NCBI GenBank assembly: GCA_964540025.1
Contig: CAZIKQ010000009.1
Span: 1-48,540, forward strand
Length of the DNA stretch: 48,540 nt
Direction: 5' to 3'
Source: RGIG250 sp964540025
GTDB lineage: Bacteria; Bacillota; Negativicutes; Selenomonadales; Selenomonadaceae
A program made the translations under genes and the position numbers. The notes under the pieces were generated by a model. That model was not told where the DNA came from and did no database searches. It saw only the letters and a program-made list of their open reading frames with translations. Of this stretch, positions 7,038-15,337 are shown one piece after another (position 1 is the stretch's first letter; every line of letters begins with the position of its first letter).

Positions 7038-9377
7038 ATGAGTGAACCGCGGATTTACCCCTTGATCCCCCTGCGGGGAATGATGATTTTCCCCTATATG
7101 ATCATCAACTTCGATGTGGGGAGGGCCCGCTCCCTGGCGGCGGTGGAAATGGCCAACCAACGGGACAAAAAAATATTTCTGGTGGCCCAGCGGGATGAAA
7201 ATATCCAAAGCCCGGAGCTGGGCGACCTGTACGAAATGGGCACCGTGGCGGAAATAAAACAGATGATGCGGCTGCCCAACGGCGGCGGCCGGGTCGTGGT
7301 GGAGGGCCTTTCCAAGGCAAGGCTCCTCCAGCTTACCCACGAGGCGGAATTTGATCTGGTGGCCGTTCAGCCGGAAGAGGACCGGGGCGTAAACGATTCT
7401 CTGGAGCTGACGGCCCTGGTGAGAGCCGTGGTCCACGAATTTGAGACCTGGGTGAAGCTTTCCCGGCAGCTTCCGGCGGAGGCGCTCATTTCCGTAGCCA
7501 TTACCGACGACCTGCCCCGGATGGCGGACGTTATCGGCGGCCATCTGAATTTGAAGCTCGACCAGAAGCAGGAATTGCTGAGCACCCTTGAGCTGAAGGA
7601 CCGGCTGGAGCTGCTCTACGGTTATCTTCATAAGGAAATTGAGATTCAGACTATGGAGCAGGAGCTGGAAACCAGGTTCCGGGCAAGGGTGGAAAAGGTT
7701 CAAAAGGAATTTTACCTGCGGGAAAAAATCAAGGCAATCCATGAGGAGCTGGGGGACGACGTCAGCCGGGACGGCGAGAACCAGAAGCTGAAGGACCGGC
7801 TGGCGGCGGGGAATTATCCGGAGGCGGTACGGTCTACCGCAGAGAAGGAAATTCAGCATCTGGCCGGTATGTCGGTATACTCCCCGGAAGCGGCGGTGGC
7901 CCGTACTTATGTGGAATGGCTGCTGGATCTGCCCTGGGCTGAGGCCACGGAGGACAACGACAGCCTGAAGCGGGCGGCGGAAATCCTGAACGACGACCAC
8001 TATGGGCTGGAAAAGGTAAAGGAGAGGATCCTTGACTATCTGGCCGTCCGCAAGCTGGCTAAAGCTTCGGGAGAATCAGAGGCCCGCCGGGCGCCCATCC
8101 TCTGTCTGGTGGGGCCGCCGGGGGTGGGCAAGACCTCTCTGGCCTCATCCATTGCCCGAGCTACCGGCCGGAAATTCGTCCGGGCGGCGCTGGGGGGCGT
8201 TCACGACGAGGCGGAGCTGCGGGGCCACCGCCGCACCTACGTAGGTGCGCTGCCGGGGCGGATAATCGAGGGCATAAAAAAGGCCGGAACGAAAAATCCC
8301 GTGTTCCTGCTGGACGAGGTGGACAAGCTCAACGCAGACTTTCGGGGAAATCCGGCGGCGGCCCTGCTGGAGATCCTTGACCCGGTTCAAAGCGAATTCT
8401 TTACCGACCACTACATCGGACTGCCCTTTGACCTTTCGGAGGTGCTGTGGGTGGTCACCGCCAACAATCGGGCGGAGATCCCGCCGGCCCTGCGGGACCG
8501 GCTGGAAATAGTGGAGCTTTCCGGCTACACCGCCGCCGAGAAGGAAGAAATAGCCCGAGGCTTCCTGGTAACCAGAGCCCGTAAGGCCGCCGGTCTCAAG
8601 GCCAGGGATGTGGCTATCGGCCTGCCGGTGATCCGGCGGCTGATCAGCGAGTATACCAGAGAAGCCGGAGTCCGGGAGCTGGAGAGAATGCTTACCCGTC
8701 TCTGCCGGAAGGTGGCCCGGGAAATCGTGGAAAATGAGGGTCAGCTGGAAAAGACGGTCCGGCCCAGGGCAAAGGAACTGGAAAGGTATCTGGACCGGCC
8801 CCGGTACAGCCACTCCAGGGCTGATCACAAGGCTCAGGTAGGGGTGGTTACCGGCATGGCCTGGACGGCGGCGGGGGGCGAGATCCTCCCCACCGAGGCC
8901 GCCGTGCTGCCGGGCAAGGGACAGCTCATCCTCACCGGCCAGCTGGGCAACGTGATGAAGGAATCCGCCCAGGCCGGGCTTTCCTACATCCGGCGGCGTA
9001 GCAAGGTATTGAAGCTCCCGGCGGATTTTTACGAAAAGCTGGACATCCATATTCACCTGCCGGAAGGAGCCATCCCCAAGGACGGACCATCCGCCGGTAT
9101 CACCATGGCCACGGCCATGATCTCAGCCCTCACGGAAAAGAAAGTCCGGGGGGACGTGGCCATGACCGGGGAAATCACCCTTCGGGGGAGGGTGCTGGCC
9201 ATCGGCGGGCTGAAGGAAAAGGTTCTGGCCGCTCACCGGGAAGCAATGAAGACTATAATTCTGCCTAAAGAAAACGAAAAGGATATCGTCGATATTCCGG
9301 AGGCAGTGAGAAAAGATTTGGAGTTCGTCCCGGTGGAAACCATGGACGAAGTGCTCCGTCACGTATGGGAGGTATGA
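7038..9377 (+). CDS. lon: ATP-dependent protease La (Lon)
   Basis: Lon is a fused AAA+ and serine-lysine peptidase that removes misfolded and regulatory proteins. It has the N-terminal LON substrate-binding domain (IPLRGMMIFPYMI onward), a central coiled region, Walker A GPPGVGKT at 359-366 and Walker B VFLLDEVDKL. The C-terminal protease domain has Ser685 in PKDGPSAG and Lys728 in GGLKEKVLAAHR, the expected 43-residue spacing. At 779 aa it matches the bacterial LonA size. It is the last gene of the proteostasis cluster; its stop is 2 nt before the engB start. Confidence 0.97.
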   Translation: MSEPRIYPLIPLRGMMIFPYMIINFDVGRARSLAAVEMANQRDKKIFLVAQRDENIQSPELGDLYEMGTVAEIKQMMRLPNGGGRVVVEGLSKARLLQLTHEAEFDLVAVQPEEDRGVNDSLELTALVRAVVHEFETWVKLSRQLPAEALISVAITDDLPRMADVIGGHLNLKLDQKQELLSTLELKDRLELLYGYLHKEIEIQTMEQELETRFRARVEKVQKEFYLREKIKAIHEELGDDVSRDGENQKLKDRLAAGNYPEAVRSTAEKEIQHLAGMSVYSPEAAVARTYVEWLLDLPWAEATEDNDSLKRAAEILNDDHYGLEKVKERILDYLAVRKLAKASGESEARRAPILCLVGPPGVGKTSLASSIARATGRKFVRAALGGVHDEAELRGHRRTYVGALPGRIIEGIKKAGTKNPVFLLDEVDKLNADFRGNPAAALLEILDPVQSEFFTDHYIGLPFDLSEVLWVVTANNRAEIPPALRDRLEIVELSGYTAAEKEEIARGFLVTRARKAAGLKARDVAIGLPVIRRLISEYTREAGVRELERMLTRLCRKVAREIVENEGQLEKTVRPRAKELERYLDRPRYSHSRADHKAQVGVVTGMAWTAAGGEILPTEAAVLPGKGQLILTGQLGNVMKESAQAGLSYIRRRSKVLKLPADFYEKLDIHIHLPEGAIPKDGPSAGITMATAMISALTEKKVRGDVAMTGEITLRGRVLAIGGLKEKVLAAHREAMKTIILPKENEKDIVDIPEAVRKDLEFVPVETMDEVLRHVWEV

Positions 9378-9379
9378 CC

Positions 9380-10003
9380 ATGGCTGAAATCGTGAACATT
9401 ACCGGGGCCAGCTTCCTGACCTCGGCTGTGGCCCGGAGCCAGTACCCGGTGGAAAAGCGGCCGGAGATCGCCTTTGTGGGCCGCTCCAATGTAGGCAAGT
9501 CCACCCTGACAAATTCCCTGATGAACCGCCGCAATCTGGCCCACACCTCCAAGACTCCGGGGAAGACTCAAATGATCAACTTTTTCCTGGTGGGAGCAAA
9601 CGTGGCCTCAAAGGGCCGCCGCTACGATTTTTATCTCGTTGACCTGCCGGGCTACGGCTATGCCAGGGCCCCAAAAAGCGAGCGGCTGAACTGGGCAAAT
9701 TTTATTGAAGAATACCTTCAGACCAGCCCCCAGCTGAAATTCGTCTGCCAGCTCATCGACAGCCGTCATGAGCCCATGGCCTCGGATATCTATATGTTCA
9801 ATTGGCTGGTGAGCCGCAACATCCCGGTGCTGGTCGTCGCCACCAAGATGGACAAGCTGGGCAAACAGGCCCAGCTGGAAAGCGTCAGCCGCATCAGGCG
9901 GGTGCTGGGGGTGCAGAATCTTGACGTGCTGCCCTATTCCTCCGTGCAGGGGCTGGGCCGGGCGGAACTGCTCAGCGCCATCGCCGAGGCCATCATAGAG
10001 TAA
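9380..10003 (+). CDS. engB: Ribosome biogenesis GTP-binding protein (EngB/YsxC/YihA)
   Basis: This essential small GTPase acts in 50S subunit assembly. G1 is GRSNVGKST, G3 is DLPGYGYA, G4 is TKMDK, and the C-terminal SSVQGLG is the G5 region. The length is 207 aa. ATG 9380 sits 8 nt after GGGAGG; the earlier ATG at 9374 is too close to that site. lon-engB adjacency is widespread in Firmicutes and indicates co-transcription. Confidence 0.96.
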   Translation: MAEIVNITGASFLTSAVARSQYPVEKRPEIAFVGRSNVGKSTLTNSLMNRRNLAHTSKTPGKTQMINFFLVGANVASKGRRYDFYLVDLPGYGYARAPKSERLNWANFIEEYLQTSPQLKFVCQLIDSRHEPMASDIYMFNWLVSRNIPVLVVATKMDKLGKQAQLESVSRIRRVLGVQNLDVLPYSSVQGLGRAELLSAIAEAIIE

Positions 10004-10011
10004 AATATTTC

Positions 10012-10050
10012 GTCCCGGAGCCGAAAGGCTCCGGGACATTTTTGTGTTTT
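10012..10050 (+). terminator. Rho-independent terminator after engB
   Basis: GTCCCGGAGCC and GGCTCCGGGAC form a perfect 11-bp stem with a GAAA tetraloop, followed by ATTTTTGTGTTTT. It ends the tig-clpPX-lon-engB run. Confidence 0.9.
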
Positions 10051-10091
10051 TTCAGAATTTTTGGGTACAATGACCGAGATTTATATTCCCC

Positions 10092-10243
10092 AAGGCTCCC
10101 CTAAATGGGAGCATTGGGGTTGCATCCGCTACCTAAAGCCTCCCCTGTAGGGGAGGTGGCTCCGTAGGAGCCGGAGGGGTGACATATAATCGGTCTAGTA
10201 GGCTCCTCTCTAGGGGATTTTGCGACCGGGAGCCTGAGGGGTG
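10092..10243. repeat. Partial copies of the GC-rich intergenic repeat
   Basis: There are three pieces. A right-end fragment lies at 10092-10114 (GGCTCCCC ... GGGAGC). A left half at 10135-10182 includes GGCTCCGTAGGAGCC and GGAGGGGTGAC. A decayed left half lies at 10199-10243 (GGCTCCTCTCTAGGGG ... CTGAGGGGTGA). No copy here is complete, which suggests repeated insertion followed by decay between engB and the next gene. Confidence 0.7.
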
Positions 10244-10275
10244 AATAATTCAATATTCTTCTTGTGGAGTTTCCT

Positions 10276-11304
10276 ATGAATGATGTTTCAAATTGCAGGA
10301 TGGAGCTTTACCGTATCGATCGGGCCATCCTTGACGCATTGCAGCGGGGCCTGCCGGTGACGGAGCGGCCCTTTGCTCTCATCGCCCGGGATTTGGGGAT
10401 GCCTGAGCGGCAGGTGGTGGCCAGGACGGCTGACCTGAAGCGGGCCGGATATATCCGGCGGCTGGGGGCATTTTTTTCCTCCCGGCGGCTGGGCTATCGG
10501 GGAACCCTCATCGCCCTGTCCGTGAAAGAGGATCGGCTGGCGGCGGTGGCCAACTTTGTCAACCGGTTTCCCGGCGTGACTCACAACTACCAGCGGGAGG
10601 GGAAGTACCAGCTCTGGTTCACCCTGCTGACTCTGGGGGCGGCGGAAAAGCAGGCGGTTTTGTCCGCCCTGGCCGGAACGGACGGAGTGAATGACATAAT
10701 GGAGCTGCCCAGCGAAAAAGCCTACAAGATCAGGGTAGCTCTCCCCCTGGAAGAAACCGGAGGGAATTCAGCTTTTCTGCCGCCGGAACCTCCCCGGCCG
10801 GACATGGGAGAAACCGACGCTTTGGCTGAGCTGGACAGCTTGGATCGGAAGCTGATCCACCTCCTGTCGGGAGAACTGCCCATTCGGGAAAACCCATTTG
10901 AGCCCTTGGCCAGAGAATTGAAAATACCGGCAGCGGAGGTTTTGGCCAGAATGGAGGGTTACCTGTCCACGGGGGTAATGCGCCGCCTGGGGATCGTCCT
11001 GGCCCATCGGCGGGCCGGTTATACCGCCAACGGCCTCTGCGCCTGGCAGGTATCGGCCGGGCAGGCGGATGAAATCGGGGCCGCCATCGCCGCAGCCGAG
11101 CCCCGGATATCCCACTGCTATTTGAGGCGGGCCGCCCCCGCAAAGGGCTGGCCCTATACCCTTTACACCATGATCCACGGCCACAGCCGGGAGGAAGTGG
11201 AGACCACCGCCGGGAAAATAGCCGCCCGCTACCGGGACCTGGGGGATAGAGTGATCCTCTATTCCGTGAAGGAATGGAAGAAAAAATCGTTGATTTATTT
11301 TTGA
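10276..11304 (+). CDS. ahbAB: Fused siroheme decarboxylase AhbA-AhbB (NirDL-like)
   Basis: The protein has two tandem AsnC/Lrp-type units, each a winged helix plus an alpha-beta domain. Unit 1 (about 10-155) contains THNYQREGKYQLWFTL (102-117). Unit 2 (about 185-342) contains SHCYLRR (279-285) and GWPYTLYTMIHG, and it ends in the family-like KEWKKKSLIYF. These His-Asn-Tyr and His-Cys-Tyr motifs are those of AhbA/AhbB and the NirD/L/G/H proteins. AhbA/AhbB decarboxylate siroheme to didecarboxysiroheme in the alternative haem pathway of sulfate reducers and archaea. They are usually two genes or a heterodimer; here one 342-aa chain carries both. ATG 10276 follows TGGAG; a GTG at 10264 is less likely. 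It could instead serve haem d1 synthesis, but no other nir gene is in view. Confidence 0.85.
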   Translation: MNDVSNCRMELYRIDRAILDALQRGLPVTERPFALIARDLGMPERQVVARTADLKRAGYIRRLGAFFSSRRLGYRGTLIALSVKEDRLAAVANFVNRFPGVTHNYQREGKYQLWFTLLTLGAAEKQAVLSALAGTDGVNDIMELPSEKAYKIRVALPLEETGGNSAFLPPEPPRPDMGETDALAELDSLDRKLIHLLSGELPIRENPFEPLARELKIPAAEVLARMEGYLSTGVMRRLGIVLAHRRAGYTANGLCAWQVSAGQADEIGAAIAAAEPRISHCYLRRAAPAKGWPYTLYTMIHGHSREEVETTAGKIAARYRDLGDRVILYSVKEWKKKSLIYF

Positions 11305-11332
11305 AAAGGATTCGTGAAGCTGACCGCTTTCT

Positions 11333-11625
11333 AAAGCCTCCTCGATAGCTGAGCCGTTTCTTAAAAGCCTCCCCTGTAGATGGGCTGTAACCTGAAAGCC
11401 TCCCCTGTAGGTTGGCATGAGCACTTAAGCCGCTGAAAGCGGTAACTACTGAATCAGTTTAGTAGCCTCCCCTTTAGGGGAGGTGGCCATAACCCAAAAG
11501 CCTCCCCTTTAGGGGAGGTGGTCGTAGGCCGTAGGCTGGAGACCGGAGGGGTGACAAACAAGCCGAGTCTTTTACTTTGTTCACCCCTCAGTCGGCTATG
11601 CAGACAGCTCCCCTAAATAGGAGCC
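11333..11625. repeat. Cluster of repeat fragments plus one complete copy
   Basis: Short left-end fragments start at about 11333, 11363, 11394 and 11464, each with AAGCCTCC or AGCCTCCCC. A complete element runs 11497-11625: left half ending GGAGGGGTGACA, central spacer, right half TCACCCCTCAGTCGGC ... AGCTCCCCTAAATAGGAGCC. They fill the 347-bp stretch between ahbAB and the pilT-like gene. An open frame from TTG 11577 into that gene arises from the repeat and is not its real start. Confidence 0.75.
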
Positions 11626-11651
11626 AACCAAAATCCACACGAGGAACATCA

Positions 11652-12659
11652 ATGACAGAAAACTTTATCGATCTTATCCGCGCCGCTGCCCAGGAGGGAG
11701 TTTCCGACCTTCACCTTGTCAGGGGGAAAATCTACTGCCGGCTGGAGGGAACGCTGTCCCTTTTTCCCTCCCGATCTGAATACTCCCCGGCGGCCGTTCG
11801 GGACATGACCGCCGCCCTGATAGATCCTCGGGAAAATCCTCTGCCGGCCTCGGCTCTCTCCCTGCTCCAGGCTCAGGGAGCGGTTGATTTCGCCCTTGCG
11901 GTAGATGAGATCCGCCTGCGGATAAATATTTATCGGGCAGAGCGGGAGCTGGCGGCGGCCATCCGGATTTTGCCGGAAAGCTTTCCCTCGGTGGCTGAGC
12001 TTCGGCTGGAAAGAATTGCCCGGCGGCTCGATACCGCTTTAGAGGACAGGGCTGGTGGGCTCGTTCTCGTTACGGGCTCCACCGGCAGCGGCAAATCCAC
12101 CACCCTTGCCTCCCTGATGGACTGGCTCCTGCGTTGTCCCCGCCATGCCGTCACTCTGGAAGATCCTGTCGAATATATATTTTCCCCCGGCCACGCGGCC
12201 AGTTTCATCAGCTGCCGGGAGCTGGGGCGGGACTTCTTCAGCTTCGCTCAGGGGATTCGTCAGTCCCTGCGGGAAATGCCGGACCTTCTGCTGGTGGGGG
12301 AGATCCGGGACGAAGAAGCAATGACGGCGGCCCTCATGGCGGCGGAAAGCGGAATTCTTGTCCTGGCCAGCCTCCACACCGGAACGGCCCCCGGAGCGGT
12401 GGAGCGGGTGGCCGGCTTCTATGCTCCGGATCGTCAGCCGGTGATTCTGCGGCAGCTTTCTCAGGTGATTACCGCCGTCATCGCCCAGCGGCTGGCGCTA
12501 ACTCCCGGGGGACGCCGGGCAATCCACGAGATTCTCACCGCCACTCCCGCCGTCCGCAATCTCGTCCGGGCCGGCAATACGGCCCAGCTCGTCTCCGCCA
12601 TTGTGTCCGGCGCGGCTGACGGCATGATCACCTTTGAGCAATCCTTGAGCAGTCTATGA
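11652..12659 (+). CDS. pilT: PilT-type twitching/secretion ATPase
   Basis: This is a hexameric motor ATPase of the PilT/GspE family, of the kind that drives type IV pilus retraction. The N-terminal PAS-like domain has EGVSDLHLVRG; the RecA-like domain has Walker A GSTGSGKST (142-150), Asp box TLEDPVEY (168-175), Walker B LLLVGEIRD (212-220) and His box SLHTGTA (240-246). The C-terminus GMITFEQSLSSL is PilT-like. It is 335 aa from ATG 11652, which follows GAGGAAC. No other pilus gene is nearby and both flanks are repeats, so it is an isolated gene here. Assignment to PilT rather than another member of the family is likely but not certain. Confidence 0.85.
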   Translation: MTENFIDLIRAAAQEGVSDLHLVRGKIYCRLEGTLSLFPSRSEYSPAAVRDMTAALIDPRENPLPASALSLLQAQGAVDFALAVDEIRLRINIYRAERELAAAIRILPESFPSVAELRLERIARRLDTALEDRAGGLVLVTGSTGSGKSTTLASLMDWLLRCPRHAVTLEDPVEYIFSPGHAASFISCRELGRDFFSFAQGIRQSLREMPDLLLVGEIRDEEAMTAALMAAESGILVLASLHTGTAPGAVERVAGFYAPDRQPVILRQLSQVITAVIAQRLALTPGGRRAIHEILTATPAVRNLVRAGNTAQLVSAIVSGAADGMITFEQSLSSL

Positions 12660-12670
12660 GCAATCCTTTC

Positions 12671-13006
12671 TAAGCCTACCTTTTGCAGGATCTGCCCGTC
12701 CCCCCCAAGCCTCCCCTGTAAGGAATCTGGCCGTCCTCCCAAAGCCTCCCTTGTAGGAGAGGTGGTCGAAGGCCGTAGGTCGGAGATCGGAGGGGTGACA
12801 GACTAGACGAGCAGTTTGTCTTTTCACCCCTCAGTCGCCTGCGGCGACAGCTCCCCTACAGGGGAGCCTATGAGATGGAGTGGAGGTTATTCAAAGCCTC
12901 CCCTGTAGGGGAGGTGCCCGAAGGGCGGAGGGGTGACAGACAAGGCGGAGAATTTGGTTATTAACCCCTCAGTCAGCTTCGCTGACAGCTCCCATACAGG
13001 CGAGCC
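12671..13006. repeat. Cluster of repeats with two complete copies
   Basis: Decayed left-end fragments lie at 12671-12689 and 12707-12727. Complete elements run 12741-12868 and 12893-13006, each with left half, GGAGGGGTGACAGAC centre and right half (ACCCCTCAGTC ... GACAGCTCCC). Both complete copies are followed by TATGAG, which may reflect a shared insertion or duplication boundary. The rest of this 448-bp gap to the next stop at 13108 shows nothing recognisable. Confidence 0.8.
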
Positions 13007-13107
13007 TATGAGTGGCTTATAGGGCAGCTCTTTCAGCAGTTTAATTGTCCGCACACGCCTACGGGGGAGAATTTTGCCCAGCAGGCTGTCTACCTTTGAA
13101 GGGAAAA

Positions 13108-14526
13108 TCAGGAGGAAAGGGAGAAGGTGAGCTGGGGTACGGCGCTGCTCTGGGCGGAGGAGGCCAGGGCGGCGTCTCGGGCTTCCTTCAGGGAAATCTG
13201 GTTGTAGAGGCAGCCCTCAATGGGAGAAATTTTTTTCAGCCGGAGGGAGGATTCCTGATAGAAAATGAAGGAGCCGTCGATGCGGTAGATGGTTTCGGTC
13301 AGGGTGAGGCGAGGATAATTTTCCTTGCTGTAGGAGGGAAGGTCGCTGCTGACCAGTTCTACCAGGACGAATTTTGCCCCCAGGCGTTTGGCGGCGGCGA
13401 TGCTTTGGGCGACGGTTTCCTGCTGGTCGTTAGTGAACCGGGCTCCCGGATACATCTGGCGGAGGGAATTGGTGAGGGCCTCATCCATATACAGCTGGTC
13501 AGAGGCCAGCCGGGGGTCAAGGTTAAAGTGGATCGGGGCCATATATATTTCGGAGGCGTCCGGGCGGGCAGGGGGAGTCGGGTAAGTAGCCGCCCGGTCA
13601 AAGAATAGATGGAGGGCCGAGTCCAGATAGGAGGTCATTTCGTGAGGGGAATCGGAGATGACCTTGGAGGGAGTCCATTCCCGCTTGTCGCCGTATTGGT
13701 CAAAAATTTCGTTGTTATTTTTGAGGAAACTGACGATGGCTCCGGATTTCATCACGACGCGGGTGAGGGGGAGCCGGTGGAGATAGTAGCGGCCGAAGGC
13801 TTCATTGCCCACCGGCGGGGCGCCGAAGGTGACAACCTCCAGCTGCTCGCGGGGCACCGAAAGATTCAGGAGACGGGCCCCGAGAAGGGTGGCGGTGGCC
13901 CCGCTGTTTCCGTGGCCGACTATGTGCAGCTTCAGGTCAGGGTTGGCTTTCAGCTCCTCCGCCAGCTGGTGGCCGATGACCTGACCGTTGGCGTCCGGGG
14001 TGAAGAAAAAGGTTTTGACCCGCAGGTCGAAGCCGTGGTGGACCTGCGGCTCGATGATTTTTCTTTCGGCGGTGGAGGTGGCGGCTTCCGCAAAGGGATT
14101 GCCTCCCTCGAAGAAAACGGGGGCAGGTTCGTCCAGGTTGGCGGATTCGGAAAGGGTGGGAGTCCCGCCCATCACGAGGATTTTACTTTTGACCGCGCCG
14201 GTTTCATCGGCGGCGGAAATGATGTTGAATTCCGCGTTGCCCTTTGGGGTGTCGAGTTTCAGGCCGGACAGGTCGTAGCCCATGGCTTGCAGGGTGTAGC
14301 GGGCAGTCTGGCCCGCGTGATCGTCCCGGGAGACCAGGGCGGCCCAGGCGCAAAGAGTCAGGTCCCGGATTTCGGCGATCTCCGGCAAAAGCTCTGCGGC
14401 GGCGGCTTCGGCTGAACAGACCGGCGTTATTGCCGCCGGGGCCGGGGCGAAGCCGAAAGCTCCCGCCGCGACACAGAGGGCGGCGCCGGTGCGAAGAACC
14501 GTTGAGGAAAAGAATTTTTTGTTCAT
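13108..14526 (-). CDS. Secreted class-3-lipase-fold protein, probably catalytically altered
   Basis: An N-terminal signal peptide (residues 1 to about 39, KK then a hydrophobic stretch ending CSA) is followed by a Lipase_3-like alpha/beta hydrolase domain. Recognisable family segments are VHHGF (162-166), IVGHGNSGATATLLGARLL (202-220) and VTFGAPPVGN (232-241). The normal nucleophile elbow GHSxGGA reads GHGNSGA, so Gly206 occupies the serine position. The usual Asp position after RVV is also lost (RVVMKSGAIV, 256-265); a candidate His295 remains. The C-terminal 150 residues form a domain I do not recognise. ATG 14526 follows GGAGG. It is a lone gene facing away from the ribosomal operon. It may bind lipid or act structurally, or use Ser208 instead. 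Confidence 0.7.
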   Translation of the reverse strand: MNKKFFSSTVLRTGAALCVAAGAFGFAPAPAAITPVCSAEAAAAELLPEIAEIRDLTLCAWAALVSRDDHAGQTARYTLQAMGYDLSGLKLDTPKGNAEFNIISAADETGAVKSKILVMGGTPTLSESANLDEPAPVFFEGGNPFAEAATSTAERKIIEPQVHHGFDLRVKTFFFTPDANGQVIGHQLAEELKANPDLKLHIVGHGNSGATATLLGARLLNLSVPREQLEVVTFGAPPVGNEAFGRYYLHRLPLTRVVMKSGAIVSFLKNNNEIFDQYGDKREWTPSKVISDSPHEMTSYLDSALHLFFDRAATYPTPPARPDASEIYMAPIHFNLDPRLASDQLYMDEALTNSLRQMYPGARFTNDQQETVAQSIAAAKRLGAKFVLVELVSSDLPSYSKENYPRLTLTETIYRIDGSFIFYQESSLRLKKISPIEGCLYNQISLKEARDAALASSAQSSAVPQLTFSLSS

Positions 14527-14577
14527 AGAGAACCTCCGAATTAAATCGTAATGAAGATTGATGCGTGAATTCCTTCC

Positions 14578-14606
14578 ATTATAATATAGTTGGGATTGTT
14601 TGTATA
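14578..14606 (-). promoter_or_regulatory. Possible promoter for the lipase-fold gene
   Basis: Read on the minus strand, TATACA and TATAAT are 17 bp apart, and the -10 lies about 50 bp upstream of the start codon. The -10 is consensus and the -35 matches 4 of 6 bases. Confidence 0.4.
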
Positions 14607-14900
14607 CGACCTGACGTATATACCGGGTAAATTATTCTCATTCGTTTGCTTGTATAGTTGCCTTTGAGGGGAGGCTGTTGGTTGCTGATCAATAACTCCT
14701 GGAATTTTATAGGAAAATAATCGGATGGCGCATAGGTTAAAATGCCTAAATGTTTTAAGAAGAGGCTGTATACATGATAAAAGCGGAAATTTACCGCCGA
14801 AAACAAATAAAAAGCAATGAAAACTGGCAAAAAATCAGCAGTATTTTCCTGTTATGATACACCCGGACAAGTGTGAACAGAAAACCCCGTAAAATATGTG
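14607..14900. other. Gene-free spacer, no recognised feature
   Basis: This is an AT-richer divergent intergenic region between the minus-strand lipase-fold gene and the ribosomal operon. A short antisense open frame exists here, but it has no ribosome site and no recognisable protein features, so no gene is called. Confidence 0.5.
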
Positions 14901-14929
14901 TTGACATGGTATATGGCCGATGATATTAT
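14901..14929 (+). promoter_or_regulatory. Strong promoter of the str operon
   Basis: TTGACA (14901-14906) and TATTAT (14924-14929) are spaced by exactly 17 bp. It lies 52 bp before the L7Ae-like gene and is the best sigma-A promoter in the window, as expected for ribosomal genes. Confidence 0.85.
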
Positions 14930-14981
14930 GTGAAAGCGCCTGATTTCGGGCGCCAGGTATGTCCGAATGGGAGTGAGTCAG

Positions 14982-15227
14982 ATGACGCCGGATTCAATCG
15001 CCGGTACGCCGCATGTTACCGGAATAAAACAGGTGACGAAGGCCGTGCTGAGGGATGAAGCAAAACAGGTTTTCATCGCCTCTGACGCTGACGAACGGGT
15101 AGTCCGTCGGCTGAAAGAGCTCTGCCAGGAGAAATCCCTGGAGGCCGATACGCGGCTGACAATGGATGAGTTGGGCAGCGCCTGCCGGATAGAGGTGGGT
15201 TCCGCGGCTGTGGCGATCCTCAAGTGA
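14982..15227 (+). CDS. L7Ae/L30e-like ribosomal protein (YbxF type)
   Basis: This is a small RNA-binding protein of the L7Ae family (81 aa) that in Firmicutes sits just before rpsL and can bind kink-turn RNA. Family features are VTGIKQVTKAVLRDEAKQVFIASDADERV and the C-terminal IEVGSAAVAILK. ATG 14982 was chosen because GGGAGTGA precedes it by about 6 nt; an in-frame ATG at 14967 adds five residues and lacks a site. In most relatives rpoB and rpoC precede this gene, but here a stand-alone promoter does. Confidence 0.9.
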   Translation: MTPDSIAGTPHVTGIKQVTKAVLRDEAKQVFIASDADERVVRRLKELCQEKSLEADTRLTMDELGSACRIEVGSAAVAILK

Positions 15228-15255
15228 GGAGCGCCGGAACAGATTCAATCAGGTA

Positions 15256-15300
15256 AAAACCGGGGAGCCGGTGATGCTTCCGGCTCAGCGGTTTTAATAA
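15256..15300 (+). terminator. Attenuator-like hairpin before rpsL
   Basis: AAAACCG pairs with CGGTTTT and AGCCGG with CCGGCT inside it, giving a composite stem that ends in TTTTAATAAA. It lies between the L7Ae-like gene and rpsL, so it probably allows partial readthrough rather than full termination. Confidence 0.55.
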
Positions 15301-15337
15301 AAATTAAATTTTCAATGTGCAGGAAGGAGGTGCATGT

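Noticed and set aside
11333..11625. CRISPR-like array of repeats
   Set aside because: The copies differ in length and degree of decay, and the intervals between them are irregular. The units form inverted structures, and no cas gene is nearby.
12134..12619. Second-frame open reading frame within the pilT-like gene
   Set aside because: It is a composition-driven shadow with low-complexity Gly/Arg/Ser sequence and no start site.
14579..14830. Minus-strand 83-codon open frame between the lipase-fold gene and the str operon
   Set aside because: It has no ribosome site, unusual composition and no family features, and it overlaps the proposed promoter region of the neighbouring gene.
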